Shown: positions 47,756 through 58,400 of the stretch, one piece after another
How positions within the stretch are numbered: the stretch's first letter is position 1
Layout of the letters: each line of letters opens with the position of its first letter
Assembly (NCBI RefSeq): GCF_000327385.1
Contig: NW_008709463.1
Location: 2,035,018-2,099,017 of the forward strand
DNA from: Lottia gigantea
Taxonomy: Eukaryota; Mollusca; Gastropoda; Lottiidae
Direction: 5' to 3'
DNA: 64,000 nucleotides
The notes under the pieces: model-generated
Databases searched by the model: none
Told to the model about the DNA's origin: nothing
Seen by the model: only the letters and a program-made list of their open reading frames with translations
Program-made: the position numbers and the translations under genes

Positions 47756-48110
47756 CAAATTAGAAAAAATTGTTAGAAATAATATAATGAAGACACAGCT
47801 GGAAGGTCGTTCACTTAATGAATTTCATACGGACTGTTTGCATCTGTCGGATACAGCTGTGTCCTCTTTATCGACAGTAGTTACAGACTGTGTCAGTTTA
47901 AACATGGTTACAAGGCGGAAGAATATGTTGTGGTGTAAATGGTTAATGGTTGGCAAGCAATTCACACTCAACAACAATCCGCTAATAAAGGTGTTTTTCT
48001 GTGTAAGATCTAACGTTGAGAAATTAAGCACTCTTTTAAACGATTCAAATTGTTCAGGGCTATTATTCCATTATAATTCTTCAGGAAACAATGTTTTTCT
48101 GTTTATTTGA
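47756..48110 (+). CDS. candidate terminal exon, unrecognised protein
   Basis: A good acceptor (CCATTTCAG) at 47755 leads into an open frame of about 118 codons in phase 2. It includes an internal Met at 47787 and ends at TGA (48108-48110). The translated text (DTAVSSLSTVVTDCV, MLWCKWLMVGKQF, NCSGLLFHYNSSGNN) is protein-like, soluble and without obvious membrane helices. No upstream exon was identified and I do not recognise the family. A second protein-like stretch in another frame (about 48660-48886) follows the foldback at 48228-48595 and may belong to the same old gene. Confidence 0.4.
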
Positions 48111-48227
48111 TTTTTTAAGTCGGAACACAAAAGGACATAAAATGGAATAAAACACAATTGTTTTAATTTTATTCCATATTGCCCTGTGTTTTAGCTGTGC
48201 TCCTCACTTTTAAACATCGAATCTTCG

Positions 48228-48595
48228 GAGTCATGGTTTCTCCGACACAGTCCGACACTCCGACAAGACATTTGAGACTTGATATTCGCGAATTGAAAAG
48301 CACGTTTAAAAAGTTTTTAAAAGTAAGCGAACGATAACTCTTACCACAATAATTCTTATCCACTTTTATTCGCGTTGAAACTCGCCACAGTGGAATAGCT
48401 AAACATTTGCTGTCAAAAGACATACGATAGATTTTGAGAAATGATTTATTTATTGTTTCGTTTCTTTATACGTAATAAAAACATTCCAACTTTTTATTGC
48501 AGCCTGCGTGATAAAAACGTGCTTTTCAATTCGCGAATATCAAGTCTCAAATGTCTTGTCGGAGTGTCGGACTCTGTCGGAGGAACTATGACACC
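48228..48595. repeat. long inverted repeat with 78-bp arms
   Basis: Arms 48228-48306 and 48518-48595 are near-perfect reverse complements (CCGACACTCCGACAAGACAT, TTGATATTCGCGAATTGAAA). About 210 bp of unrelated sequence lies between them. It could be a foldback transposon or a large hairpin in the transcript of the neighbouring candidate exons. Confidence 0.85.
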
Positions 48596-49489
48596 GTCCA
48601 AATCTTGTATTTTGTTAAACAACTCTTTGTGGAGTCATGTTATGTGTCTAAATCTATAAAAGGAGTGTGTGTGTTATTCGATAAAAATTGCCGTGTCCAC
48701 CTCGCTTTTATATTATCGTTCAAATCTTCCTGTGATATTTCTCAATTGATTCTTTTTCTTAGATGGTTTATACACGGACAATTGGATAGTTCAATGCAGA
48801 ACAATGTTGAAATTCATATGAGCTCGGAGAAACACATCACAAGGCTTTCATATTATAATAACTTATCACAAGTTACAGATGATTAAACACTTTCTCAAAT
48901 TCCTACAGACATTTATCAGATATAGGAAGAAATAACGTCTTCAATACATAACAGCATTCCAAGGAAACACCAGAATAACCTCTTCATTCACTCATTAGCT
49001 AAATGATGGCAATTTTGTCCATGTCGTGTTCATCATTACGTGAAAAGTCACAATTTGAATCTTTCTATTCTTTTTTAAGCACGATGAGAAAATTGTATTC
49101 GATTCTAAAGAAAGCATGAAATCACATAACCGGAAGGAAAGTTTATGAACATTACCTTCTTGTCATTCTGTAATTAGGCGCTTTCTGTAGTTTGTGAACA
49201 ATTATAATTTAAGTAGTTCTATTCAGACAGGCTTTATTCTCTGACATAAAAAGATTGCAGGAGGAAATCACGAAATAGTAAGGGCCGTATGCAGCGCTCT
49301 TACCTATAAAGTTGACCTTTGGCTAAAGTCAAACGTTACAAAGTTAGGGTTAAGGCTTTCATTTTCTACACTTGGTAGTCTAATTTAAGCAGGACTTTCG
49401 TAAAGATCGACCGGTGCATATCTAAAGTGTAACTTTAGTCAAAGTTTAGGTAAAGTACGAGCGCTGCATATGGACCTAAGAGTTGCTAA

Positions 49490-49785
49490 AGACGGGTTTC
49501 CTTATTTATTAGTGTCAAATTAAGCAAACTATTTGATTAATTGGTGTTTCTAATGAATTAGCATGTATTCTTAATCATATCATTATGTTCTTATTGCATA
49601 TAATTAAGAGGTCTAACCCATCAGAATTCAGTCTGGATAAACAAAACAAAATGACTTTTTGACCTTTTTTGATCGATCACTCTTTGGAATTGTGCTGGTA
49701 ATTCTCTTCTAATTCAGCTGATAATGAATTAATTATTTGAGACATGTGAGATAAACTGTTATTTTGAAAATAAGGGTACCCATCT
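49490..49785. mobile_element. TTAA-type MITE (AGATGGGTTTCC family), copy 3, reversed
   Basis: The ends AGACGGGTTTCC and CCCATCT flank the family interior in reverse orientation (GACCTTTTTTGATCGATCAC). The flanks are CTAA and TTCA, so the target site has decayed. It is slightly shortened relative to the other two copies. Confidence 0.7.
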
Positions 49786-50166
49786 TTCAAGGGGAGAATT
49801 AGGGGAAAACGCAATCGATCAGGGATTCTGAAAGAGATAATAGAAAGAAAAAGTTTGAGAACCACTGTATTATAGAATATCTCAGCTTCCCACATCAAAT
49901 TGACGTCTTTACAAGTTCTTAGATAGTGTCGATGTTTTTGTCTTCCAGTTTGAAAGCATAAATAAATTCTTATCTGCATGAGAGAACGCATTAAAGATAA
50001 CCACAGAATACTGATCAAAATGGATATTAACTTAATACCGACTTCATTTATTTTTTAATAGAAAATAATAATTACTTTATATTTTTGTTGATAACGTATA
50101 TGGTTTGAAAAGGTAGTTATGATAGCGTTCATTTTTAGATGGGAATTACAACGTGTTGTTGGTTTA

Positions 50167-50320
50167 ATGTGCCCTCATACCACAGATTACAAGATTGCGA
50201 ACATTGAAATTGGCCATGACTATGAAACGCAACCAACAGCTTATGACCTCTATTTTTATTCGCAACCATACCCAGGTGGTGATCGCTATGGTGTTTTCCT
50301 GACAGTGGGTGGTGCTTAGG
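50167..50320. mobile_element. foldback MITE (GATTACCACTTGCG family), second copy
   Basis: Starts GTGCCCTCATACCACAGATT and ends GGTGATCGCTATGGTG. It carries the family core GATTGCGAACATTG, GGCCATGA. The frames on both strands here (50119-50319, 50135-50416) are products of the hairpin. Confidence 0.6.
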
Positions 50321-50324
50321 TAGA

Positions 50325-53300
50325 AACTCGCCGAAATTCCATATAACCCCACACAGACTAAGACATGCGTATAGTTCAATCGAGGAAAAGTTTGCCAGAT
50401 TATACCGCAGTGACAAAAAGTCTGTTTACCAAATTTTGTGTGCATGATTTTTAACTATCCTTTGATTGTAGCTCAAGTGCACACCTTTTTTCTTAAAGGT
50501 TTATGAATTTTAAAAAAAGGAGTTATCTCCCTGTAATATCCTATATCTGTACGTACCTTGTTGAAATTTACTTTTAAGAGAGGGATGTGTGAACAAGCTT
50601 CATAAAACATTAATTGTGACTAAAATTGGTCTCGCAATATTTTCAAAAACAGTATCAAAACAATTTCACCTTAGATTCATTTTTAAAAATTTCATTAGGA
50701 CTAAGATATAAATATTTCAAATATATCCTCTTTAAATTAACACATACTTTCACAATAGATTAAACTGTTTATATATTATTTTAACATCGGAGTTTTTCCT
50801 TATCACTCCAATTTTCAATATGGCCAACGGAAATGTAAACGAACTTTTGATAAGGGGACACGTTAGAAGATTATATAAAAATGATAGTTGGATGTAAAAA
50901 GCAAAAAGAGAGACAGATAGGCACATGTAGGATCATCAAAATCTGCGAAAAACAATATTTGCACCGACAGATGCAACTGGTATGTTTGAGACTCTGATCG
51001 ATCCTTGTTTTAAACCTTGGCGCTCCGGCACCTACAAAATCACAGTTGATGCCAGTTTTTCAAATTTTACTTTCAAGCAAAACTTGTATATTGTTCTGTC
51101 CTTAGTTCATCGCAATCTAGATGAACCGAAAATTTAAATATTGTCATGGTATACTTTCCCTAATTAGATTATTTGACTAAAAATGAAATCTACAATATTC
51201 GTATATTACAATATGTAGCAGATAAACAAATTGGTGTTGAATGAATAGAGAGTATATATTATATAAACCTCTTTATCTGTAAATTATACTGATAATTAAA
51301 CAACCATGCTTCAGCAGTCCCGATCTTTGACCGCATCACTTGACTTTGACATTTTCCGTATGAGTCGTCCCTTTTTAGTAACATTTTCTTATTACACGTT
51401 TAAATGTAGTTAATCGCTTGGAAACAACATCCAACGGTAATTACGATGTTTATGTTGGGAAGGTGTAACCACGGTGATAAACATGTTGATCACGGATATT
51501 GTTTATTTTTCTTCAAAATTTATCAAAATTTTTCAAATAGAAAAAAGACTCATTTTTAACTTTTGATAAATATTTCTTGATTGCATCATTATTTCTTTTT
51601 TTTTTTAAATCAAAAATTGTTGACTTTTATCACAACTTTTATTATTATTATTATTATTATTATTCATAGACAGCTACCACCACCTCCTCCCCGATATTGT
51701 CCTTTCGGGCAGACAAGTAGTGTCTTCGGTGCTCCGAGTTGTCTCAACCGATATCTTAAGCACCAGTCTGCCCCAACCCCCTACTCCAGCCCTCCAATCC
51801 CGACCCCAAACGTCCAACCCTCCAACAGGCCTTTGTCCCGTACTTATGTTATTTTCATTATAATTATTTTGATGCATATAATTATTACTCGCTATATGTT
51901 AACGATTTGCCATTTCAAAGCGAATAATACTTCCAAATATATAAATCAATTATTTTTTCTCATTATGAATTGAATCAAATTTGGTATCAAATTCTTATGA
52001 ACAATTGCTAATTCGTTCATTCATGCTTATAACCCATCACGTTAGAGCTCAACAAACGCGCATGCCTTGCTTTCCCACTTTACAAAATATGAAAAATGGT
52101 CAAATTTCATAAACATGTAAAATCGTAAGATTGTTACTACGTAAAATAAAATTCGCTAGATAACATAGGCGGTAAGTTGTACATTGTATATTTTGATGCT
52201 CCTGTCAGTTCAACAGTCATCTCATAGCATACAAAATAATAATAGATAACTTCAATTGGTGCGAAATCGAGATGTGAATTGTTTTTGCATGTTTGTCGAT
52301 GATACCGATATTTAAACAACCATGTTTTCATGGTTTCAGTCTCATTAAAATTAGATTAAAATTCCGTAAATCGAAAGTAGAGCAATATAACACCCCTAAG
52401 AGGTTTGCCTTCCCAGAACCCTTCCTTGTAGTCTATGAACAGTTTACACAGAGATAAACGGTGATTTTTCAGATATACTGATAGATAAGAAGGGGTGTGC
52501 ATTACAAAAGACTGCGCAATATATTCGCAATTACACGTTAGTATCAATAACATTGAGAATTTTCCATTCAAACGATATGTCACAGACCTTGGTAAATATC
52601 AGCTTACTAGACACGAACCAATAAATCCCTTGCAGACAGATCGAGTTTAATAGTTTTGATGGATTAGTTATTCAATACGAATATCATCTACTTTAAAGGG
52701 AAATTTTCTGTAGTCATAATGCCCAAATTGTCTATTTAGACGGTCAAACCTTTACCAATGAGTCCAACGCATAAAAAAACACACTCAGAACAAGCTTGGC
52801 TTTATCGTTTCCATAATTGTTAAAAATAAATGTGGCCAAAATGTTTTGGGTGAGAAATCAAAAGCACTATTTATGAAGGATTTTAGTGCAAAACTATTGC
52901 AAAAATTTTCGGGTTAATTATTCACTTAAAAATTTATTTGAAATGATCCTTTTACAGTTTATACATGGTGCCGAAAGAGGAAAATTCTACATGTATTTTT
53001 AACCTACACTAGATGCTAAGCAATAAAGTTTTTCTGTTGTAACGTTACAGGTCTTTAAGCAGCGGATAACTGGATGCCGATTTCTGATTACATAAAACTG
53101 TCAATCTATTGGAAAGTTGGAATATTAATTCCGTTACCTACACCTTGTGTATTGAAGACAATATACATTAAGTAAAGGTTGAGTGTTCGGCTGTTGCTTT
53201 ATCTGCATATTACTGTCACTTAGCTCGCTATCATTTTCAAAGCACGACTTGTGATTGTTTGTAACAGTTTGAGATTGGTGTTAAAAACAAAACACCTGGA

Positions 53301-53690
53301 CGCGTGTAATACTATTGTTTCTCTTCATACTATCACTGGAGTTGAGTTGGAAAGGTTAACGAACAGGTATAGCCTTCAATGTACATTGTATAAGAATCTT
53401 TATGATCCGATAAGAATAGGCCTTCAAGCAAAAAGGAGGACTTTTTTTTACATGTCAGTCGAATTAGAGATTTGATATTCAGTGTGGAATGAAAATGAAA
53501 TTTGACCTATACTTTAACGGTTGCGTATTACTGTGAATTTACGGTGTATATCGTTGGATTTTGTTTTGGTTATTGGACAAACAATTTGGCTTGTGTTACT
53601 TGTGTCTCGTCTTGATTTGTGTCAGTATGGGAGAATAATATGACGGAAAAGTCAACTTATATCATCAATCTTCTCCGTAAACGTGCAAGT
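50325..53690. other. upstream region of opsin B, no other gene seen
   Basis: AT-rich with a short ATT run near 51640. Frames at 51581-51973 and 53251-53475 have no family resemblance or splice support. The promoter of opsin B should lie at the right end, but no motif could be assigned. Confidence 0.45.
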
Positions 53691-53752
53691 TAATGAACAC
53701 AAAGGAAATTAATACAGTCTTCGAATTCGAACAAGAACAAACAAATTCCAGA

Positions 53753-56700
53753 ATGGAATGGGCAATTGAAAGCATAAACAGTTCTTTATCAAAGTACGAA
53801 GAGATGATATTAGATGGTAGAATTCGAAGTTTAGGAACCTGGGGTTATTTTATAACAGCAATTTATCTGACACTTATCGGTAAGTATCGAAATACTGTCA
53901 GTGTTTTGAGATTTTTGTGTTGTTTTTATAAATTCGCTCATATTGTATATAATACTTTTCACTGTCTCTGGTACCTATCGAGATCATTCTCTCTTTTAAT
54001 GCAGCCTGTATTAGCATTTAAAACGTTGAATTAATGAATATCAGAAATAGTATATCAATAGTAGTAAGCTAGTCCTTTAAATATTAATGTTATATATCTC
54101 TTTACTTGAAATGATATGCGGTTAAGTCTGTCAGTTACGACTTGTAGTATTAACCAATATCATTGTACTCTGCATTGCCTTGCCTGAATTTATAAACTAG
54201 TTCAGAACCGTAGGAATATCCTTTTATTTAGGTTTTAATGAGTCGCTGCATATACTAGATGGAGTTAAAAGCTATATTTATCATAAGCTGATCAGCGTCA
54301 GATTAGGAATTGAAGAACTAGAAATTAAGTCTTGTGAAACTCGAAATTACGTCTTGTGAAACGCGAACTTACGACTTGTGAAACGTGAACTTACGACTTG
54401 TGAAACTTGAAATTACGACTTGGGGAAACTTGAAAATCCAATTCAGAAACTCGAAATTTCGGCTTTCGGATTCGCCATATAGATGTGTTCAAAATATTGT
54501 TTACACATTTCAATGAGATTCAGAAAAATTAGATTTAAAAAAAAAAGTATTTCAGGTGTGCCTCAAAGGCTTGATCATTATTAATTAATGAAATAATAAG
54601 ATTGCCTGACACGAACATCCTTATTATCTATAATCTAGATTTATTGTCTCCTGTGATAAAATTATAGCCATATAAAGAGATTTAATCGTCTAATATTCGT
54701 TATTCAAGGTTTTACAAACTTCTTATTTGTTAATCAAGGGCCCTGTTTGAAAGATTTACACCATTCCAATTTCCAGGCAGACCTTTGTGGAAACTACTAA
54801 AACTAGGTGTTTTGTTATAAAGTCACTAATTGAAAACGGTCTTATGTAATATGGAATAGTGCTAATTGATGGTATCATAGTCCCTGGTAAAAATAAAAAG
54901 CTCAATTCATTTTCTAGCCTTTAATATCGGTATCAATTTTGTTGTTATATTATTATATTTTACAGGAATAACAGCTACTATTGGTAACAGTTTGGTGGTT
55001 ATACTTATTTTAACAGATAAAACACTAAAGAAAAGTCCGCACAATCTATTGCTGTTAAATATGGCCGCCTCAGATTTGGGTATATCTATCCTGGGATATC
55101 CACTAACAACTGCTTCTAATTATGCTGGGAGATATCTGTTTTCTGACTATGTTTGTGTTATTCAAGGATTTTGGTGTTTCACCTTTGCTCAAGCGTCTTT
55201 GAACACTCTGATACCAATCAGTATATACAGATATATTGTTGTCTGCAAGCCTCATCTAAGTAAGTACAATGTATTTTTTTCGAAAGAGTTGCAAGTTACT
55301 ATCTAGCTTCCTTATGTTCATTATGTTATGTGATCATTAAAAATAAATGTTAATGCCTTTATAACGATTCTATTTGCCATTGAGAGCTTCGGTCATCTTA
55401 TGCCACTGGCATATTCACATACGAAAAGCAGCTATTGAAATTGGTATTTCCATATATCAGGCGTACGAACAGATAGTGAACAGCCTTTGACTACGCCAGT
55501 TATAGGACAAAACCTACAAAACTTTGGATGTTTTGGGGTCCTTTGGGTGTTTGTTTCTTTGGATGGGGGAGGGGGTGTCTGTTACGAGTAAGGTACATGT
55601 ATTTCGTCTAAGGAGTATAATAAATTAGTTTCTCGTTTTTCTATTTTCCAGATTATTACCTGACGAAGAGAGCTACAGTATCAGTTATATTGCTAGTTTG
55701 GATCTACACTATAGCCTGGACAGCACCGCCTTTATTTGGTTGGAGTTCCTATACTTATGAACCATTCGGTACCTCCTGTAGTTTAGATTGGGGAAGTCCC
55801 AAACCACTCGATGTCTCCTATATTTATATTCTCTTTTTTTCCTGTTATCTACTTCATATCGCTATCATATCCTATTGTTATTATTATGTTTACAAGAAAT
55901 CCGTCAATTTAAAACTGCATCCAGTCCGAGCCCCGATATCATACGAACATGCTGTTGAATATAAAAACTATCGAGCTGAATCCAAAATCACAACGGTAAG
56001 TACATGGTGATAATTATTGTACCAACTAACGAACTCCGTGGACACTCAAAAAAGGAATGCCAAAAGTTGATTATTCAGTACAAACTGATAAAAACTGACC
56101 ATTTCAGACACAATCCTCACTAGGACAACTTACAAGGCTATTCTGACAAATGTTTAAAGTGCCGTTTTTAGGCCCTAATTGAAGTTTGGCCTAATTTTGA
56201 CTAGACTGTCGAACAATGGAAGATTTCTGCATTCAGAATGATGTAAAAACTCAACTCAATGTGATGTTTATCACAAGGTGTGCCTTTAATTAATTTAGAT
56301 TCTGGGCGTACGTCTATATACGTTGTGTCTTATACCTGACTGCAATAACCACTTTTCTTTTATCGATTTGGTTGAATTTTTGGTTAAAGCATTCGACAGA
56401 TGGTTTGTAAACAATATGATGTTTACAGTCTGTTTTTCTAATCAAATAGCTGCATTCCGTGATACAATAAAGATGGCTATTGCAGTCAAGGTATGAGACG
56501 AAGTTCGTATTAACTCGACATTGTGAAGCTTACAAGTACATATCAGAGTTTCCTTTGTGTTACTCGTCTTTGCTTAGTAATTTAGCAGAATAACTCTAAG
56601 AGATTTGCATTTGTCCTGTTTGGTATCATGTACGGGCAACCGCTCGGTATTATGAATGCTTCTGTAGTATTCTTTACTGTCATCCGAAATCTGTGGTTTA

Positions 56701-57889
56701 GTCCTCACTTCTCACCAACCACTTATCTCTGTATTTATTGTCATTTTTTTTTTATCATTGCTTTTTCAGATGTGTGTAGTGATGGTAGTAGTGTTGATTA
56801 TTGTTTGGGCCCCGTATACCTTTGTGTGTCTGGCGCTGATTTACAAACCAGATATACCAGTATGGTGGACAACACTACCAACAATGTTCGCTAAACTAGC
56901 CAGTATGCTGAATCCATTTATCTACGCTGCTACAAATTCTAAATTCCGGGCTACATTTACGGCAGTGTTTAAGAGCAGTAATATTGTGCAACCAAAGATT
57001 ATGGTTAACCCAGAAAATCAGTTGATAGTAGAAGAGTAAGTACACCTGGGGTAATATTCTCCAAAACTTAATTTAAATAAAATCCAGATTTTAAGAAATG
57101 AAATAAAATGAATGGAGTTTTACATCCTACTTTTCTGCATCATGTGGGCTAATGAAGACGGGCAACGCCATGTAGGGTGCAATGAGGGACATTTTGCCAG
57201 GACAGTGTCAATAGCCTGCTCTTTTTTCGATTTCAACTATCGAGGGATAGCACACGGGGCACAGCCTGTAGCAAACGGGGCCTCGGTTTATTGTCCAATC
57301 CGACTAGAAACTGGCTGAACTATCTGGTTCATTGCTTTAAGAGCAAATTTTCGACTCCCATCTGGTATCTGTCTCTCTGATGGTGTTTTTTGTTTTTTTT
57401 AGAAGTAAACACTTTTATTATCACCTAGGTAACAATACTTATAGGTGGTTAATAATAGGGTGTTAATTCTTATTAACATGGTAATGATGCAAGGCTTTAC
57501 GATAATAATTTTCACAATCGTGATAATTCATTCATTTCTCATTAATATCTTAGAAAAAATTTCATTATTAATATATTTTTTACGATTCGTATTGAGGAAG
57601 ATACGGAAGCGTATTAGGGCCATTCCTTTTTTGGGGGAATTTCCAAGTTCAACATACTCACTTGAAAATTCAAAAAAAAAAAATGAATGTCCCTAATACG
57701 CTTCCATAGGAAGATACTTGGCAGACATTTTTTTTAAATGCAATAACATGTTATTTCAGAAGAAGAACTAATGTCAGCGATATATTTATGGTGGACAGGA
57801 CAAAAGATGGAGTATATATTGGTCTCTCTGCTGTTGATATCGGCACAGGTCAAAGTTCAAGTTGTCCTGTATCACCAAGACATAAATGA
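53753..57889 (+). CDS. tetraopsin B (peropsin/neuropsin-like), five exons
   Basis: Exons 53753-53879, 54966-55259, 55652-55995, 56770-57035 and 57760-57889, with intron phases 1, 1, 0 and 2 exactly as in opsin A. They give 386 residues. The start is placed at 53753 because MEWAIESINSSLSKYEE aligns with MDLLSESLNSTLSKYEE of opsin A; an upstream in-frame ATG at 53693 is less likely. Helices and key residues match A: the TM3/loop-2 disulfide Cys, EPFGTSC with the counterion Glu, FAKLASMLNPFIY with the retinal Lys, and YRY in place of D/ERY. The exon-4 donor overlaps a TAA (GAAGAGTAAGT). Splicing there leads to a tail, SDIFMVDRTKDGVYIGLSAV, shared with A, which supports the fifth exon. Exon 3 encodes a 100-residue stretch identical to A. 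Role as for A; the copies may differ in expression. Confidence 0.9.
54310..54440. repeat. 22-bp tandem repeat in opsin B intron 1
   Basis: About six units of the form AAATTACGACTTGTGAAACT with point differences, inside the intron between exons 1 and 2. There is no counterpart at the same place in opsin A. Confidence 0.85.
56318..56524. mobile_element. foldback element, GACTGCAATAGCC family, in opsin B intron 3
   Basis: The left end CTTATACCTGACTGCAATAA and the right end GGCTATTGCAGTCAAGGTAT are inverted copies. The interior has GCTGCATTCCGTGATACAA. It lies in the intron between exons 3 and 4 and is absent from opsin A. Confidence 0.7.
57105..57330 (-). mobile_element. SINE body copy in opsin B intron 4
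   Basis: On the minus strand it contains GACACTGTCCTGGCAAAATG, CATTGCACCCTACATGGCGT and AAGTAGGATGTAAAACTCCA, matching the SINE at 20330. The tRNA-like head of that copy is not recognisable here. Confidence 0.6.
57604..57712. mobile_element. 109-bp inverted-repeat MITE in opsin B intron 4
   Basis: The ends GGAAGCGTATTAGGGCCATT and AATGTCCCTAATACGCTTCC are inverted copies of about 21 bp. Between them lie AATTTCCAAGTTCAACATAC and an inverted CTTGAAAATTC, the 22-bp unit type seen at 35690. It is the complete form of the element at 35637-35825. Confidence 0.8.
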
Positions 57890-58256
57890 TTATGAGAAAA
57901 AGAGCAATCTCGTATACCATACTATAGCTGATGCTGGTGGTTTTTGCCGCTCTGATACTGGGAAAACGTTTCATTGTCTATACTAAAAGAAAACAGCTTA
58001 ATTGATATCGCATATTGGTTCGGCAATCGGCATTGCATCGCATCGCGAAAATACTTGCCGTGACACGGTGCGTTCGAGATTAATTTGACCCCATGGAATC
58101 TATTTGCTTAGAAGACAATCATGTGTTTATGAGTTATCGAATGGTTGTTGCAGATAGGTAGAGTTCTGGCCAGAGCCTGGCCATTATCGCCAATGTCTTT
58201 GTTTCGTGTAGCCTATATAAGGAAGGTCTTGGTGAATTTCAAGTATATGTATTACG

Positions 58257-58400
58257 AACTGTGTCTTATACCTTGACTGCAATAGCTAGTATTCTTGTAT
58301 CACGGAATGCATGATTTGATTAGATTGTACGCCAACGAATACAGCCAATTGAAACCCCCGAGAGAGGCAACAGTTTAACATTGTGAGATGGATTCGGAAA
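58257..58400. mobile_element. foldback element remnant, GACTGCAATAGCC family
   Basis: The left end CTTATACCTTGACTGCAATA and the core GGAATGCATGATTTGATTAG are well kept, but the right arm is missing. It lies just past the end of opsin B. Confidence 0.6.

Noticed and set aside
53693-53752. Upstream in-frame ATG for opsin B
   Set aside because: It adds 20 residues without a counterpart in opsin A, whereas the Met at 53753 aligns with the opsin A start.
56770-57039. Opsin B ending at the TAA right after exon 4
   Set aside because: The TAA lies inside a consensus donor (GTAAGT), the same layout occurs in opsin A, and both have a conserved downstream exon in matching phase. Read-through by intron retention stays possible.
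57771-57986. A 71-codon frame with a hydrophobic start over opsin B exon 5
   Set aside because: It is in a different phase from the one dictated by splicing. The spliced phase gives a tail conserved with opsin A, while this frame has no counterpart there.
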